DNA of 64,000 nt from Kribbella soli. GTDB taxonomy: Bacteria; Actinomycetota; Actinomycetes; Propionibacteriales; Kribbellaceae. Below, in pieces: positions 51,138 to 58,617 of the stretch. The notes beneath the pieces were generated by a model, which saw only the letters and a program-made list of their open reading frames with translations, did no database searches and was not told where the DNA came from. Each line of letters opens with the position of its first letter. Positions within the stretch are counted from its first letter, which is position 1. The stretch is from positions 2,728,001-2,792,000 of the forward strand of contig NZ_SJJZ01000001.1 of the NCBI RefSeq assembly GCF_004331345.1, written 5' to 3'. A program made the translations under genes and the position numbers.

Positions 51138-51218
51138 TCAGACAGTGCGTCGTCGTCGCAGGCTGAAGCGCACGCGCCGGGCGTGGACAGGCTTCAGGCT
51201 GATCGACATGTCAGCCAT
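51138..51218 (-). CDS. Short Arg-rich ORF, candidate attenuation leader peptide of argS
   Basis: The frame from an ATG at 51218 encodes 26 residues ending RRVRFSLRRRRTV; an inner ATG at 51209, two bases after the upstream gene's stop, gives 23. Seven of the 26 residues are Arg, with four consecutive codons (CGA CGA CGA CGC), and CGA is otherwise a minor Arg codon in this window. The stop is 57 bp before the argS ATG. CAGCCTG occurs three times in the frame and leader and CAACACTGTTG just before the argS ribosome binding site could pair with itself. This is the layout of a leader whose translation senses charged tRNA-Arg. The first 8 nt overlap the GT2-TagF gene, so coupling to it is possible. 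Confidence 0.5.
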   Translation of the reverse strand: MADMSISLKPVHARRVRFSLRRRRTV

Positions 51219-53292
51219 TATGCACGAAGTACGCCGACGGTGCCGGTGACCGTTCGGCCGGCGGCGCGATCGCCGGTACGTCGGTCTCGCCCAGGAACAC
51301 CCGCCGTACGACGCGTTCTGCCGCGCGCCCGTCGTCGAACTCGCAGAACTTCTCGCGGTACAGGTGCCGGTGCTTGGCCGCCTCGGGCGCCGCGAACGTG
51401 CCGTTCCGGAGCGCGGCGAACAGCTCCTCGGCGGACCGTGCCACCACGCCGGGCGGGAACTCGGCGACATCGAAGTACGTGCTACGCCGGCTGTTCTGGT
51501 CGAGGTGCAGCAGGATCGGCCGGTCGAGGTTGGCGTAGTCGAAGGTGATCGACGAGTAGTCGGTGATCAGTACGTCGGCCGCGAGCATCAGGTCCTCGAT
51601 CCGCGGATCCTGCGACGCGACCAGGACGCGGGCGTGCTCGCCTGCTGCGGCTGCCAGCTGGTCAAGGTCGACCCGGTCGGGAAGCGTCGGCGCGTACAGG
51701 ATCACCAGGTGCGAGTCGTCGTACCCGAGCCCGGCCCGGATCGCCCGGACCTCGTCGAGCGTCGCCGTCAGCAGCCGGTCGTTGCGCGGGTAGCCGTACT
51801 CGAGCTCCTCGTAGTACGCGGGGTAGGTGCGCTCCCAGATCTCCGACGAGTACCGGTTCGAGGACAGGTTGAAGTCCCAGCGGTCGACCTCGTGCATCAC
51901 CTCGTCCTTGCCCTCGTCCGGGAAGGTCACGGTCTTGAGCGGCGTACCGTGCTGGGTCTGCAGATGGATCTGGCCCTCGCGCTTGTCCAGGTTCTTCGGC
52001 CAGTTCATGTTGCTGACGAAGTACGTCGCCTTGCCGAGCAGCTTCTCGTACGCCGGGGAGTCCGCGACGACGTACTCGATGCCCTCCGGGATCGCGCCGA
52101 CGTGCTCGTTGTCGACGACCCAGACCCCGCGCAGGTGCGGCGCCAGTTCGGCCGCCTTCTCGTAGATCGCGCGCGGGTTGCAGGCGTACTGCTTGAACCA
52201 GTAGGCGGCGTACGCGACCAGGTTCGGTTCGAGCTTGCTGCGCCGCAGCAGCTTGCCGACCGTCTTGCGCGGACGCGGGACGTGCAGCATCCGCGCGCTC
52301 AGCTTGAGCGTGGAGTAGGTCGCGTAGTCGTCGTGGATCAGCAGCCAGCGCTTGAACCCGCGAGCGGTCCGGTCGGCGCCGTACCCCTCCGGCTTCCAGC
52401 GCTTGGCGAAGGCGTGCGCCGCGTGGAAGAACTCGGCCCGGTCGTCGGTGTCGATCCGCTCGGGCCTGGCGAGTACGGCGAGGATGTGGTCCAGCGACCG
52501 GTCGAACGCGAACCGGCGCCAGCCGGCCAGCTCCGGGTCGGACTGGATGAACGCGTGCACGCGGTCGTACTGGTCGAAGATGTCCCACTGCCGGCGGCCG
52601 CTGGTGGCGTGGATGTTGCCGCCGGTCCGGTGCTGCCGGTAGTGCACGACGACCCGGTCCAGGGTGGCGATCCGCTCCGCGGTCAGCATCGTCGAGTAGG
52701 TCCAGGGCGCGTCCTCGTAGAAGCCGCTCGTGAACGCGAATCCGTGCCGGGTGAGGAACTGGCGGCGGTATGCCTTGTTCCAGACGACCTCCAGGAAGGT
52801 CAGGAAGATCGGCCGCTCGGCCGCCGTGAACACCCCGGCGCCCTCGCGCGCGAACGCGTCGTGCCGCTGGCTGCCGAGCACCCGGCCGTCCCAGAAGACT
52901 CGCTCGTAGTCGAAGAGCACGAGGTCCGGCTGACCCCGGTGTGTCGTCGTGGCGTCGATCCGGCCCGCGATCGCCTCCAGCGAGCCCGGCGAGTAGACGT
53001 CGTCAGCGTCCAGGAACAGCACGTACTCGCCGCGGCACTCCTTCAGGCCGGCGTTCCGGGCCAGCCCGAGGCCGACGTTCTCGTCCAGGTGCAGCGCCCG
53101 GACCCGCGCGTCCGCGGCGGCGTACTCGTCCAGGATCCGGCCGGAGCCGTCCGGGTCCGCGTCGTCCACCCCGATCACCTCGAAGTCGGTGAACGACTGC
53201 CCGAGCACCGAGTCCAGACACGGCCGCAGCCACGCCCGCGAGGCATGGCAGGGGACCACGATGCTGAACCTGGGGACGGTGCCGAGCGCCAT
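51211..53292 (-). CDS. Bifunctional surface-polymer enzyme: GT2 domain plus TagF-like glycerophosphotransferase domain
   Basis: 693 residues. Residues 8-about 240 are a GT-A family 2 domain (FSIVVPCHASRAWLRPCLDS, GLGLARNAGLKECRGEYVLF, LDADDVYS). Residues about 375-665 match CDP-glycerol:poly(glycerophosphate) glycerophosphotransferases: YVVADSPAYEKLLGKATYFV, QTQHGTPLKTVTFPDEG with the conserved His448, YGYPRNDRLL, ILYAPTLPD and LITDYSSITFDYANLDRPIL (Asp578). The stretch that normally holds the second essential His, as (R/x)xH before DDLLLAAD, is shortened to VLVASQDPRIEDLMLAADV, with no His and roughly 20 fewer residues. Activity of the TagF part is therefore uncertain. Presumably acts at the membrane in wall-polymer synthesis. 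TAGGAT ends 8 nt before the ATG. Confidence 0.85.
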   Translation of the reverse strand: MALGTVPRFSIVVPCHASRAWLRPCLDSVLGQSFTDFEVIGVDDADPDGSGRILDEYAAADARVRALHLDENVGLGLARNAGLKECRGEYVLFLDADDVYSPGSLEAIAGRIDATTTHRGQPDLVLFDYERVFWDGRVLGSQRHDAFAREGAGVFTAAERPIFLTFLEVVWNKAYRRQFLTRHGFAFTSGFYEDAPWTYSTMLTAERIATLDRVVVHYRQHRTGGNIHATSGRRQWDIFDQYDRVHAFIQSDPELAGWRRFAFDRSLDHILAVLARPERIDTDDRAEFFHAAHAFAKRWKPEGYGADRTARGFKRWLLIHDDYATYSTLKLSARMLHVPRPRKTVGKLLRRSKLEPNLVAYAAYWFKQYACNPRAIYEKAAELAPHLRGVWVVDNEHVGAIPEGIEYVVADSPAYEKLLGKATYFVSNMNWPKNLDKREGQIHLQTQHGTPLKTVTFPDEGKDEVMHEVDRWDFNLSSNRYSSEIWERTYPAYYEELEYGYPRNDRLLTATLDEVRAIRAGLGYDDSHLVILYAPTLPDRVDLDQLAAAAGEHARVLVASQDPRIEDLMLAADVLITDYSSITFDYANLDRPILLHLDQNSRRSTYFDVAEFPPGVVARSAEELFAALRNGTFAAPEAAKHRHLYREKFCEFDDGRAAERVVRRVFLGETDVPAIAPPAERSPAPSAYFVHNG

Positions 53293-53316
53293 GCCTAGTC
53301 ATCCTAGGGTGCTGCT

Positions 53317-54090
53317 ATGAGTACTGATGTGTTCGAGCCATTGGCCGGTCTCGAGGGGGTCGGGTCGGCGGCGCGGGCGGCCCGGGACGCGGTCGACGTA
53401 CTGCTCCGGGATCGCGGTCTGCGCCGGGTCGGTTCGGACATGACGGCCGAGGCCCTGCTGCGGGGCGCGCACGCGTCCGCGGCGCTGGCCGGCAGCACCG
53501 CGACGCCGGACGACGTACGCCGGGGTTCCGCCGACGGGCTGGCCTCCGGCGCGGTCCGGATGACCAGCGAGCTGATGACGCTCGCGCCGCAGGTGGACAA
53601 GGCTCCGGTGCAGGTCTGGACCAGACTGCACCAGTTGGCCGCCGCCGATCTGGTAGCGGAGGACCAGCTGGGCCATCTCCGGACCAGTGCGGAACCGCTG
53701 CCGGACGACATCCCGGGACTGCCGCCGGCGCCCGGTGCCGACGAGATGTGGGAGCGGTTGAGCGCTCTCGCGCAGAACCTGACCCGCCCGACCAAGGCGC
53801 CCGGCCTGGTCGTTGCGGCGATCGTGCACGCCGAGCTCGCCGTACTGCGACCGTTCCCGGCGGCCAACGGACTGGTTGCCCGGGCCGCCGAGCGCCTGCT
53901 GTTGGTTGCCCGGGGCATCGACCCGGTGGCCGTCACGGTACCGGAGGGTGGTCACTATGTGTTGCGGGCGACCTATGCGTCCGGTCTCACCGACTACACA
54001 GCGCGAGGATTGACCGGGGTTCGTGATTGGTTGCTGCGGTCCTGCGAGGTCGTGACAAAAGGTGCCGAGCTCTCGCCGTTGGCTTCCTGA
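53317..54090 (+). CDS. Degenerate Fic-domain protein
   Basis: 257 residues. The alpha-helical outline and the segment HAELAVLRPFPAANGLVARA at about 171-190 line up with the Fic core HPFxxGNGRxxR, but the catalytic His is Arg (RPF), the Asp/Glu is Ala, and the final Arg-containing GNGR is ANGLV. AMPylation chemistry is therefore not expected. The downstream AERLLLVARGIDPVAVTVPE matches actinobacterial relatives, which are usually encoded next to the HAD-IB phosphatase gene, as here. TAGGGT (53305-53310) ends exactly 6 nt before the ATG and no Shine-Dalgarno is present: a leaderless gene, divergent from the GT2-TagF gene over 24 bp. Confidence 0.75.
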   Translation: MSTDVFEPLAGLEGVGSAARAARDAVDVLLRDRGLRRVGSDMTAEALLRGAHASAALAGSTATPDDVRRGSADGLASGAVRMTSELMTLAPQVDKAPVQVWTRLHQLAAADLVAEDQLGHLRTSAEPLPDDIPGLPPAPGADEMWERLSALAQNLTRPTKAPGLVVAAIVHAELAVLRPFPAANGLVARAAERLLLVARGIDPVAVTVPEGGHYVLRATYASGLTDYTARGLTGVRDWLLRSCEVVTKGAELSPLAS

Positions 54091-54103
54091 GGGCCGCGTC
54101 CGG

Positions 54104-54150
54104 AACGTGCGAACGGCGCTCTCGAGTGAGAACGCCGTCGCTGGCACGTT
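54104..54150 (+). terminator. Two-tier hairpin after the Fic-like gene
   Basis: Outer arms AACGTGC (54104-54110) and GCACGTT (54144-54150); inner arms ACGGCG (54113-54118) and CGCCGT (54133-54138), with CTCTC/GAG pairing at the tip. It starts 14 bp after the stop codon. Confidence 0.55.
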
Positions 54151-54374
54151 GCCCTGGTTACCATGCGTGCACCTGTCTGCCGCCACAGGACTAGGCCTGG
54201 GTCGCGCTGCCCGTTTGGGATGGGCTGGTCGCCGCGTGGGTACCTGGGTTGCCGTGCAATCTCTACCGGACCCTAAGGCCCTTTGTTGATTCCTTTGTAC
54301 TCCTGAAACCCCTTTCTGGGAAGGGGATGCAGAGTCCTTCATGGAGTTGAGAACAATGAAGCTCGCTTCAGCTT
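54151..54374. other. Intergenic stretch between convergent Fic-like and HAD genes
   Basis: No supported gene. Contains CCCCTT/AAGGGG (54309-54314 with 54321-54326), a short hairpin that could serve as terminator of the HAD gene on the minus strand or of a plus-strand read-through. The rest shows no recognisable structure. Confidence 0.4.
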
Positions 54375-55172
54375 TCAGCTCGTCCGGGACCGCCGCCGGG
54401 AGGCCAGCAGCAGTGCTCCGGCGGCGATCGCCGCGACCAGACCGGCAGCCATTGCGGGGCGTCGCACGGCGGGGAAACTTGCCCGCTCGGCCGGCTCCGC
54501 GAACTCCAGGACCGGCCAGCCGCGCTCGACGGCGACCCGGCGCAATGCCTTGTCCGGGTTGACCGCGTGCGGGTACCCGACGGCGGCCAGCAGCGGCTCG
54601 TCGGTGATCGAATCCGAGTATCCGTAGGAGCTCGCGAGGTCGTAGCCCTCGGTCGCGGCCAGGGCCTCGATCGCGGTCACCTTGTGTGGACCGTACGCGT
54701 ATTCGGCGATCTCGCCGGTGTATTTGCCGTCGGCAACGACCATCCGGGTGGCGATCACCCGGTCGGCGCCGAGCATCGCGCCGATCGGCTCCACCACCTC
54801 GGCGCCGGACGACGACACGATCACCACGTCCCGGCCGGCCGCGTGGTGCTGCTCGATCAGCTCCACCGCCTCGGCGTGGATCATCGGGCGGACGATGTGG
54901 TCCAGGGTGTCGGCGACGATCGCCTTCACCGTCGAGACGTCCCACCCGGTGCACATCGCGGAGATGTACTCGCGCATCCGCTCCATCTGGTCGTGGTCCG
55001 CGCCGCCGAGCAGGTAGACGAACTGGGCGTAGGCGCCGCGCAGAACGGTCCAGCGGTTGATCAGGCCGCCGGCGTAGAACGGCCGCGAGAACGCCAGCGT
55101 GCTCGAGCGGGCCAGAATGGTCTTGTCCAGATCGAAGAAAGCCGCCGATCGAGCCGTCCCGGGATGCGCCAT
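54375..55172 (-). CDS. HAD-IB family phosphatase with C-terminal membrane anchor
   Basis: 265 residues. HAD motif I is FFDLDKTILA (Asp14 nucleophile, Asp16 acid), motif II is VVIVSSSG, motif III/IV the SYGYSDSITDEPLLAAVGYP segment. The cap is helical (RPFYAGGLINRWTVL onward), as in SerB-like members of the IB subfamily. AMAAGLVAAIAAGALLLASRRR at the C terminus is one membrane helix with a basic end, so it is tail-anchored facing the cytoplasm. The family is conserved in actinobacteria next to the 6C RNA (Rv3661 in Mycobacterium tuberculosis). TATCCT ends 7 nt before the ATG at 55172 without ribosome binding site, which suggests a leaderless transcript. Natural substrate unknown. Confidence 0.88.
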   Translation of the reverse strand: MAHPGTARSAAFFDLDKTILARSSTLAFSRPFYAGGLINRWTVLRGAYAQFVYLLGGADHDQMERMREYISAMCTGWDVSTVKAIVADTLDHIVRPMIHAEAVELIEQHHAAGRDVVIVSSSGAEVVEPIGAMLGADRVIATRMVVADGKYTGEIAEYAYGPHKVTAIEALAATEGYDLASSYGYSDSITDEPLLAAVGYPHAVNPDKALRRVAVERGWPVLEFAEPAERASFPAVRRPAMAAGLVAAIAAGALLLASRRRSRTS

Positions 55173-55217
55173 GCAGTCGAGGATAGGAGCTGAGGAGAAA
55201 CGCCGGGGGACCCGGGC

Positions 55218-55246
55218 TTTTGCGTGGGCCGGTATCCCGTTAGACT
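55218..55246 (+). promoter_or_regulatory. Candidate promoter reading toward the 6C RNA
   Basis: TTTTGC (55218-55223) and TAGACT (55241-55246) are 17 bp apart. It would give a transcript of about 230 nt ending at the 6C terminator. The more usual 6C RNA is near 100 nt, so a nearer promoter may exist. Confidence 0.35.
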
Positions 55247-55374
55247 GGTCGGCAGTGTGACAGTGACACTGGCTGGAAACGCCCGATCGGGTGGGACTGG
55301 CGCCTGGGTGACACAGATTCGGTTGAAATCGAACTGAGATGTGTGAAGCCCGGAATCGGGGGGTACAAACTCTC

Positions 55375-55484
55375 TGACAGTGGCAGACTGTCGCCTCCTG
55401 AACGGCCCCCGGCTCCTCCCCCCGAGCCCGTGGCCGAAGACGGCCCCCGGTCACCCCCCCGCCGGGGGCCGTCGCCTTTCTACC
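55375..55484 (+). ncRNA. 6C small RNA
   Basis: Two neighbouring hairpins each show a C-run of six or more in the loop. Hairpin 1 is GGCTC/GAGCC (55411-55415 with 55424-55428) around CTCCCCCC. Hairpin 2 is GACGGCCCCCGG/CCGGGGGCCGTC (55439-55450 with 55462-55473) around TCACCCCCCCG, followed by GCCTTTC as intrinsic terminator. This is the defining structure of the actinobacterial 6C RNA (B11 in Mycobacterium tuberculosis). It is divergent from a HAD phosphatase gene, the same context as B11 beside Rv3661. The 5' end is uncertain. In mycobacteria the C-rich loops pair with G-rich ribosome binding sites of target mRNAs. Confidence 0.85.
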
Positions 55485-55523
55485 GTCAGCCAAGTAAGCG
55501 TAAAGATTCTCGCTTTCCTGCGC

Positions 55524-55539
55524 GTGGGAGCGTTCTCAC
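55524..55539. promoter_or_regulatory. Imperfect 16-bp palindrome upstream of chitinase, LacI-type operator candidate
   Basis: GTGGGAGC-GTTCTCAC: six of eight half-site positions are symmetric with a CG centre, the form of LacI-family operators that control CAZyme genes in actinobacteria. It lies 50 bp before the chitinase start, next to a TTGACA at 55552-55557 whose -10 is not clear. Confidence 0.4.
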
Positions 55540-55588
55540 TTTATGCAGGGTCTTGACAATGTAATTGAGCAGTCACAGGTTGTAAGGC

Positions 55589-57262
55589 ATGAAACCGCCT
55601 GCACACCGCCCCCAGGCAGCGGTCGTCATCAGCCTGCTCGCCGTTGTCATGGCCTTCCTGGTCCCCGGTTCCGCCTCCGCGGCCGCCAATCTCGTCACGA
55701 ACGCCGGATTCGAGTCCGGCACGCTCTCCGGCTGGTCGTGTCCGGCCGGCGGCGTCACCACGTCCGCGCCGCACTCCGGTTCGTACGCCCTCGAGGCGAC
55801 GCCGAGTGGGAGTGACATCGCCCGGTGTTCGCAATCGATAGCGGTCCAGCCCAATACGGCGTACACACTGTCGGCGTGGGTGAAGGGATCGAACGTCTAC
55901 CTCGGTGTCGACGGTGGTCCGTCGACGTGGACGACCAGTTCGGGCTGGAGCCAGTTGACCGTCCCGTTCACCTCCACCGGTTCTTCGGTGACCGTCTACT
56001 TGCACAGTTGGTACGGGCTGCCGGCGTACCAGGCCGATGACGTCGTACTCGACGGACCTGGCGGGACGCAGGACACCACGCCGCCGTCGACCCCGGGTGG
56101 TCTGGCGGTCGGCAGCCCGACCTCGAGCTCGCTGAAGCTGACTTGGTCGGCCGCGTCCGACGCGAGCGGCATCGACCACTACGACGTCGTCCGGGGGACC
56201 GGTGCCGCGCAGGGTGTCGGCAACGTGACCAGCTGGACCGCGACCGGGCTGAGCGCTTCGACGACCTACTCGTTCAAGGTGCGGGCGTGTGACCCCAGTG
56301 GCAACTGCTCGCCGTACGGCGCGGCCGTGTCGGGCACCACGTCCGACGGTGGCACCAACCCGCCGGTCGGCAGCCTGCCCGCGCACGTGCTCACCGGGTA
56401 CTGGCAGAACTTCAACAACGGTGCGACGGTGCAGAAGATCTCCGACGTACCGGCGGCGTACGACCTGATCGCGGTCGCCTTCGCGGACGCCGACGCGTCG
56501 AAGCCGGGCGGCATCACGTTCAACCTGGACAGCGCCGGGCTCGGTGGGTACACGGTCGCGCAGTTCAAGGCGGACATCGCGGCGAAGCAAGCGGCCGGGA
56601 AGAAGGTCATCCTGTCCGTCGGCGGTCAGAACGGCACCATCTCGGTCGCCGACCCGACGGCGGCGTCCAACTTCGCGTCGAGCGCTCTCTCGGTGCTGCG
56701 GGAGTACGGGTTCGACGGGATCGACATCGACCTGGAGAACGGGGTCAACGCGCAGTACATGGGTCAGGCGCTGAGGAGCTTGCAGAGCCAGTTCGGCAGC
56801 GGGCTGGTGATCACCATGGCGCCGCAGACGATCGACATGCAGAGCACGTCGTTCGAGTACTTCAAGCTCGCGCTGGCGATCAAGGACATCCTGACCATCG
56901 TCAACGTGCAGTACTACAACTCAGGCTCGATGAACGGCTGTGACGGTCAGGTGTACTCGCAGGGCTCGGTCGACTTCATCACAGCGCAGGCCTGCATCAT
57001 GCTGCAGGGCGGTCTGCGTCCCGACCAGGTCGGGCTCGGCCTGCCGGCGTCGTCGCAAGCGGCCGGGAGCGGGTATGTGTCGCCGACTGTGGTCAACAAC
57101 GCACTGGACTGCCTGACCAAGGGCACCGGGTGCGGGAACTACAAGCCGAGCACTCCGTGGCCGTCGCTGCGCGGTGCGATGACCTGGTCGACCAACTGGG
57201 ACGCGTCGAACGGCAACCAGTTCGCGACCCAAGTCGGCAGCCACGTCCATTCACTGCCCTGA
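55589..57262 (+). CDS. Secreted GH18 chitinase with N-terminal carbohydrate-binding and FN3 modules
   Basis: 557 residues. Signal peptide 1-about 32 (ISLLAVVMAFLVPGSASAA). A CBM4/9-like jelly roll (NLVTNAGFESGTLSGWSC to DDVVLDGPGG, about 34-155), an FN3 module (about 160-255), then the GH18 barrel from about 270. The catalytic motif is intact as FDGIDIDLE with Glu383 as acid. LTGYWQNFNNGATVQKISDV, KVILSVGGQNGTIS and TMAPQTIDMQ place it with bacterial ChiC/ChiD-like enzymes of subfamily A-B type that cut chitin outside the cell. GTAAGG precedes the ATG. A LuxR-family regulator gene begins 2 bp after its stop. Confidence 0.92.
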   Translation: MKPPAHRPQAAVVISLLAVVMAFLVPGSASAAANLVTNAGFESGTLSGWSCPAGGVTTSAPHSGSYALEATPSGSDIARCSQSIAVQPNTAYTLSAWVKGSNVYLGVDGGPSTWTTSSGWSQLTVPFTSTGSSVTVYLHSWYGLPAYQADDVVLDGPGGTQDTTPPSTPGGLAVGSPTSSSLKLTWSAASDASGIDHYDVVRGTGAAQGVGNVTSWTATGLSASTTYSFKVRACDPSGNCSPYGAAVSGTTSDGGTNPPVGSLPAHVLTGYWQNFNNGATVQKISDVPAAYDLIAVAFADADASKPGGITFNLDSAGLGGYTVAQFKADIAAKQAAGKKVILSVGGQNGTISVADPTAASNFASSALSVLREYGFDGIDIDLENGVNAQYMGQALRSLQSQFGSGLVITMAPQTIDMQSTSFEYFKLALAIKDILTIVNVQYYNSGSMNGCDGQVYSQGSVDFITAQACIMLQGGLRPDQVGLGLPASSQAAGSGYVSPTVVNNALDCLTKGTGCGNYKPSTPWPSLRGAMTWSTNWDASNGNQFATQVGSHVHSLP

Positions 57263-57264
57263 TC

Positions 57265-58167
57265 ATGCACAACTATCGACCGGCTCCGCTGCTGGAGGCG
57301 CTCGGTGTCTGCTCGGAGGACGAGCAGCTCTACCGGGCGCTTCTGGCCTGCCCGGAGGCCACCGCGACCGATCTGGCCGCATTCGTCGACTGGCCGGCCA
57401 ACCGCGTCGGCCGACACCTCAGGTCGCTCCTGTCGCTAGGCCTGGCGTCCCGGACGCCAGGCCGGCCGGCCCGCTACCTGCCCGCCGTACCGGAGGCCGC
57501 TGTCGAGCTGCTCGCGCTGCGGAAGCAGGCGGCGATCGTGGAGGCCCGGCTGGGTGCTGCGGCGCTGACAGCCGAGTTCAGACAGCCGGACGCGTTCACG
57601 GTCATCCGTGGCGCGGAGGCGATCGCCCAGCGGTTCTACCAGGCGCAGCAGTGCGCGCAGGACGAAGTACTCGTGCTGGACCGATTGCCGTACGCCGTGT
57701 TCGCCGCCCCCGGGGTGACCTACCGCACGATCTACGACATGGCGTCGCTGTCCGAGCCTGGCGATCTGGTCGCGGCCCGATCGTCGGGCTGCTGCCGGAT
57801 GCTGCGCGACGTACCGCTGAAGCTGGTCGTCGTCGACCGCCGCACGGCGCTCCTCCCGACCGGGCCGGACGTCGTCGTAGAGCTGGGCCCGTCGAGTCTC
57901 CTGGACGCACTCCTGCGCCTGTTCGACCTGCTGTGGCAACAGGCCAGCCCGCTGACCCCGTCGGTCTCCGACGGCCCACTCACGTCGGACGACCAGCAGC
58001 TCCTGTCCCTGGCTGCCGCCGGACTGACAGACCAAGCCATCGCCCGCCGCCTGGGCGTGGCCCAACGGACCGTAGAACGCCGAATGCAACGCATCCTCAA
58101 AGCTCTGGACGCCACCACCCGCTTCCAAGCCGGCCTCCGAGCCGGGCAGCAGGGGCTGCTCGTCTAG
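57265..58167 (+). CDS. LuxR-type HTH regulator with TrmB-like N terminus, coupled to chitinase gene
   Basis: 300 residues. N terminus (about 10-70) is a winged helix of TrmB type: EDEQLYRALLACPEATATDL, then FVDWPANRVGRHLRSLLSLG. The middle (about 85-215) resembles the PLD-like sensor region of these regulators (RGAEAIAQRFYQAQQCAQDE). The C-terminal LuxR HTH is TSDDQQLLSLAAAGLTDQAI followed by ARRLGVAQRTVERRMQRI. The ATG at 57265 stands 2 nt after the chitinase stop, so both are surely cotranscribed and probably coupled. Such two-HTH proteins are frequent orphan regulators in Kribbella- and Streptomyces-type genomes. Targets unknown; control of chitin genes is a reasonable guess. Confidence 0.85.
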   Translation: MHNYRPAPLLEALGVCSEDEQLYRALLACPEATATDLAAFVDWPANRVGRHLRSLLSLGLASRTPGRPARYLPAVPEAAVELLALRKQAAIVEARLGAAALTAEFRQPDAFTVIRGAEAIAQRFYQAQQCAQDEVLVLDRLPYAVFAAPGVTYRTIYDMASLSEPGDLVAARSSGCCRMLRDVPLKLVVVDRRTALLPTGPDVVVELGPSSLLDALLRLFDLLWQQASPLTPSVSDGPLTSDDQQLLSLAAAGLTDQAIARRLGVAQRTVERRMQRILKALDATTRFQAGLRAGQQGLLV

Positions 58168-58613
58168 TCGGTGACGTCAGCCACCGTGGCATTGAGGGCC
58201 TTGGTGAGTGCCTCGGCGTCGACAGTGATCCCGACGCCGTGGTCACCGCCGCCGATCGAGATGGTGCCGGTGATCCGCTCGTCCGCGATCACCGGCCAGT
58301 CGCGCGTGCTTCCGAGCGGGGTGATCGTCCCGCGGACGTAGCCGGTGACGTCGAACGCCGTGTCCTTGTCCGGCATCGAGATCCGGTTCACGCCGAGCAG
58401 CGTCCGCAGCTTCGGCCACGCGATCTCGCGGTCACCCGGCACCAGGACGAAGCGGTAGTCGTCGTCCGACAGCCGCACCACGATCGTCTTGATCAGCCGC
58501 GCCGGCTCGATACCGCGCGCCGCCGCGGCCTCCTCCAACGAGTTCACCCGGCCATGCCTGGTCACCTCGTAGGTGAGCCCCAACTGATCAGCCGCATCGG
58601 TCGCTTTGGTCAC
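58164..58613 (-). CDS. YbaK/EbsC-family aminoacyl-tRNA deacylase
   Basis: 149 residues, single YbaK domain. LGLTYEVTRHGRVNSLEEAA, RGIEPARLIKTIVVRLSDDD with the conserved Lys, VLVPGDREIAWPKLRTLLGV, and GYVRGTITPLGSTRDWPVIA with the Gly-x-x-x-Pro-x-Gly loop are family hallmarks. Hydrolyses mischarged tRNA (for example Cys-tRNA-Pro or Ala-tRNA-Pro) in trans. Its stop overlaps the LuxR gene by 4 bp and it lies 4 bp downstream of an MFS gene in the same direction. Confidence 0.9.
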   Translation of the reverse strand: MTKATDAADQLGLTYEVTRHGRVNSLEEAAAARGIEPARLIKTIVVRLSDDDYRFVLVPGDREIAWPKLRTLLGVNRISMPDKDTAFDVTGYVRGTITPLGSTRDWPVIADERITGTISIGGGDHGVGITVDAEALTKALNATVADVTD

Positions 58614-58617
58614 CCGC

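Noticed and set aside
54354..54562. Small plus-strand ORF starting at ATG 54354
   Set aside because: Runs antisense into the HAD gene with low-complexity Arg/Pro-rich product and no ribosome binding site.
55236..55260. DasR operator (dre) near TAGACTGGTC
   Set aside because: Only one half-site resembles dre; the second half is absent and no chitin gene starts there.
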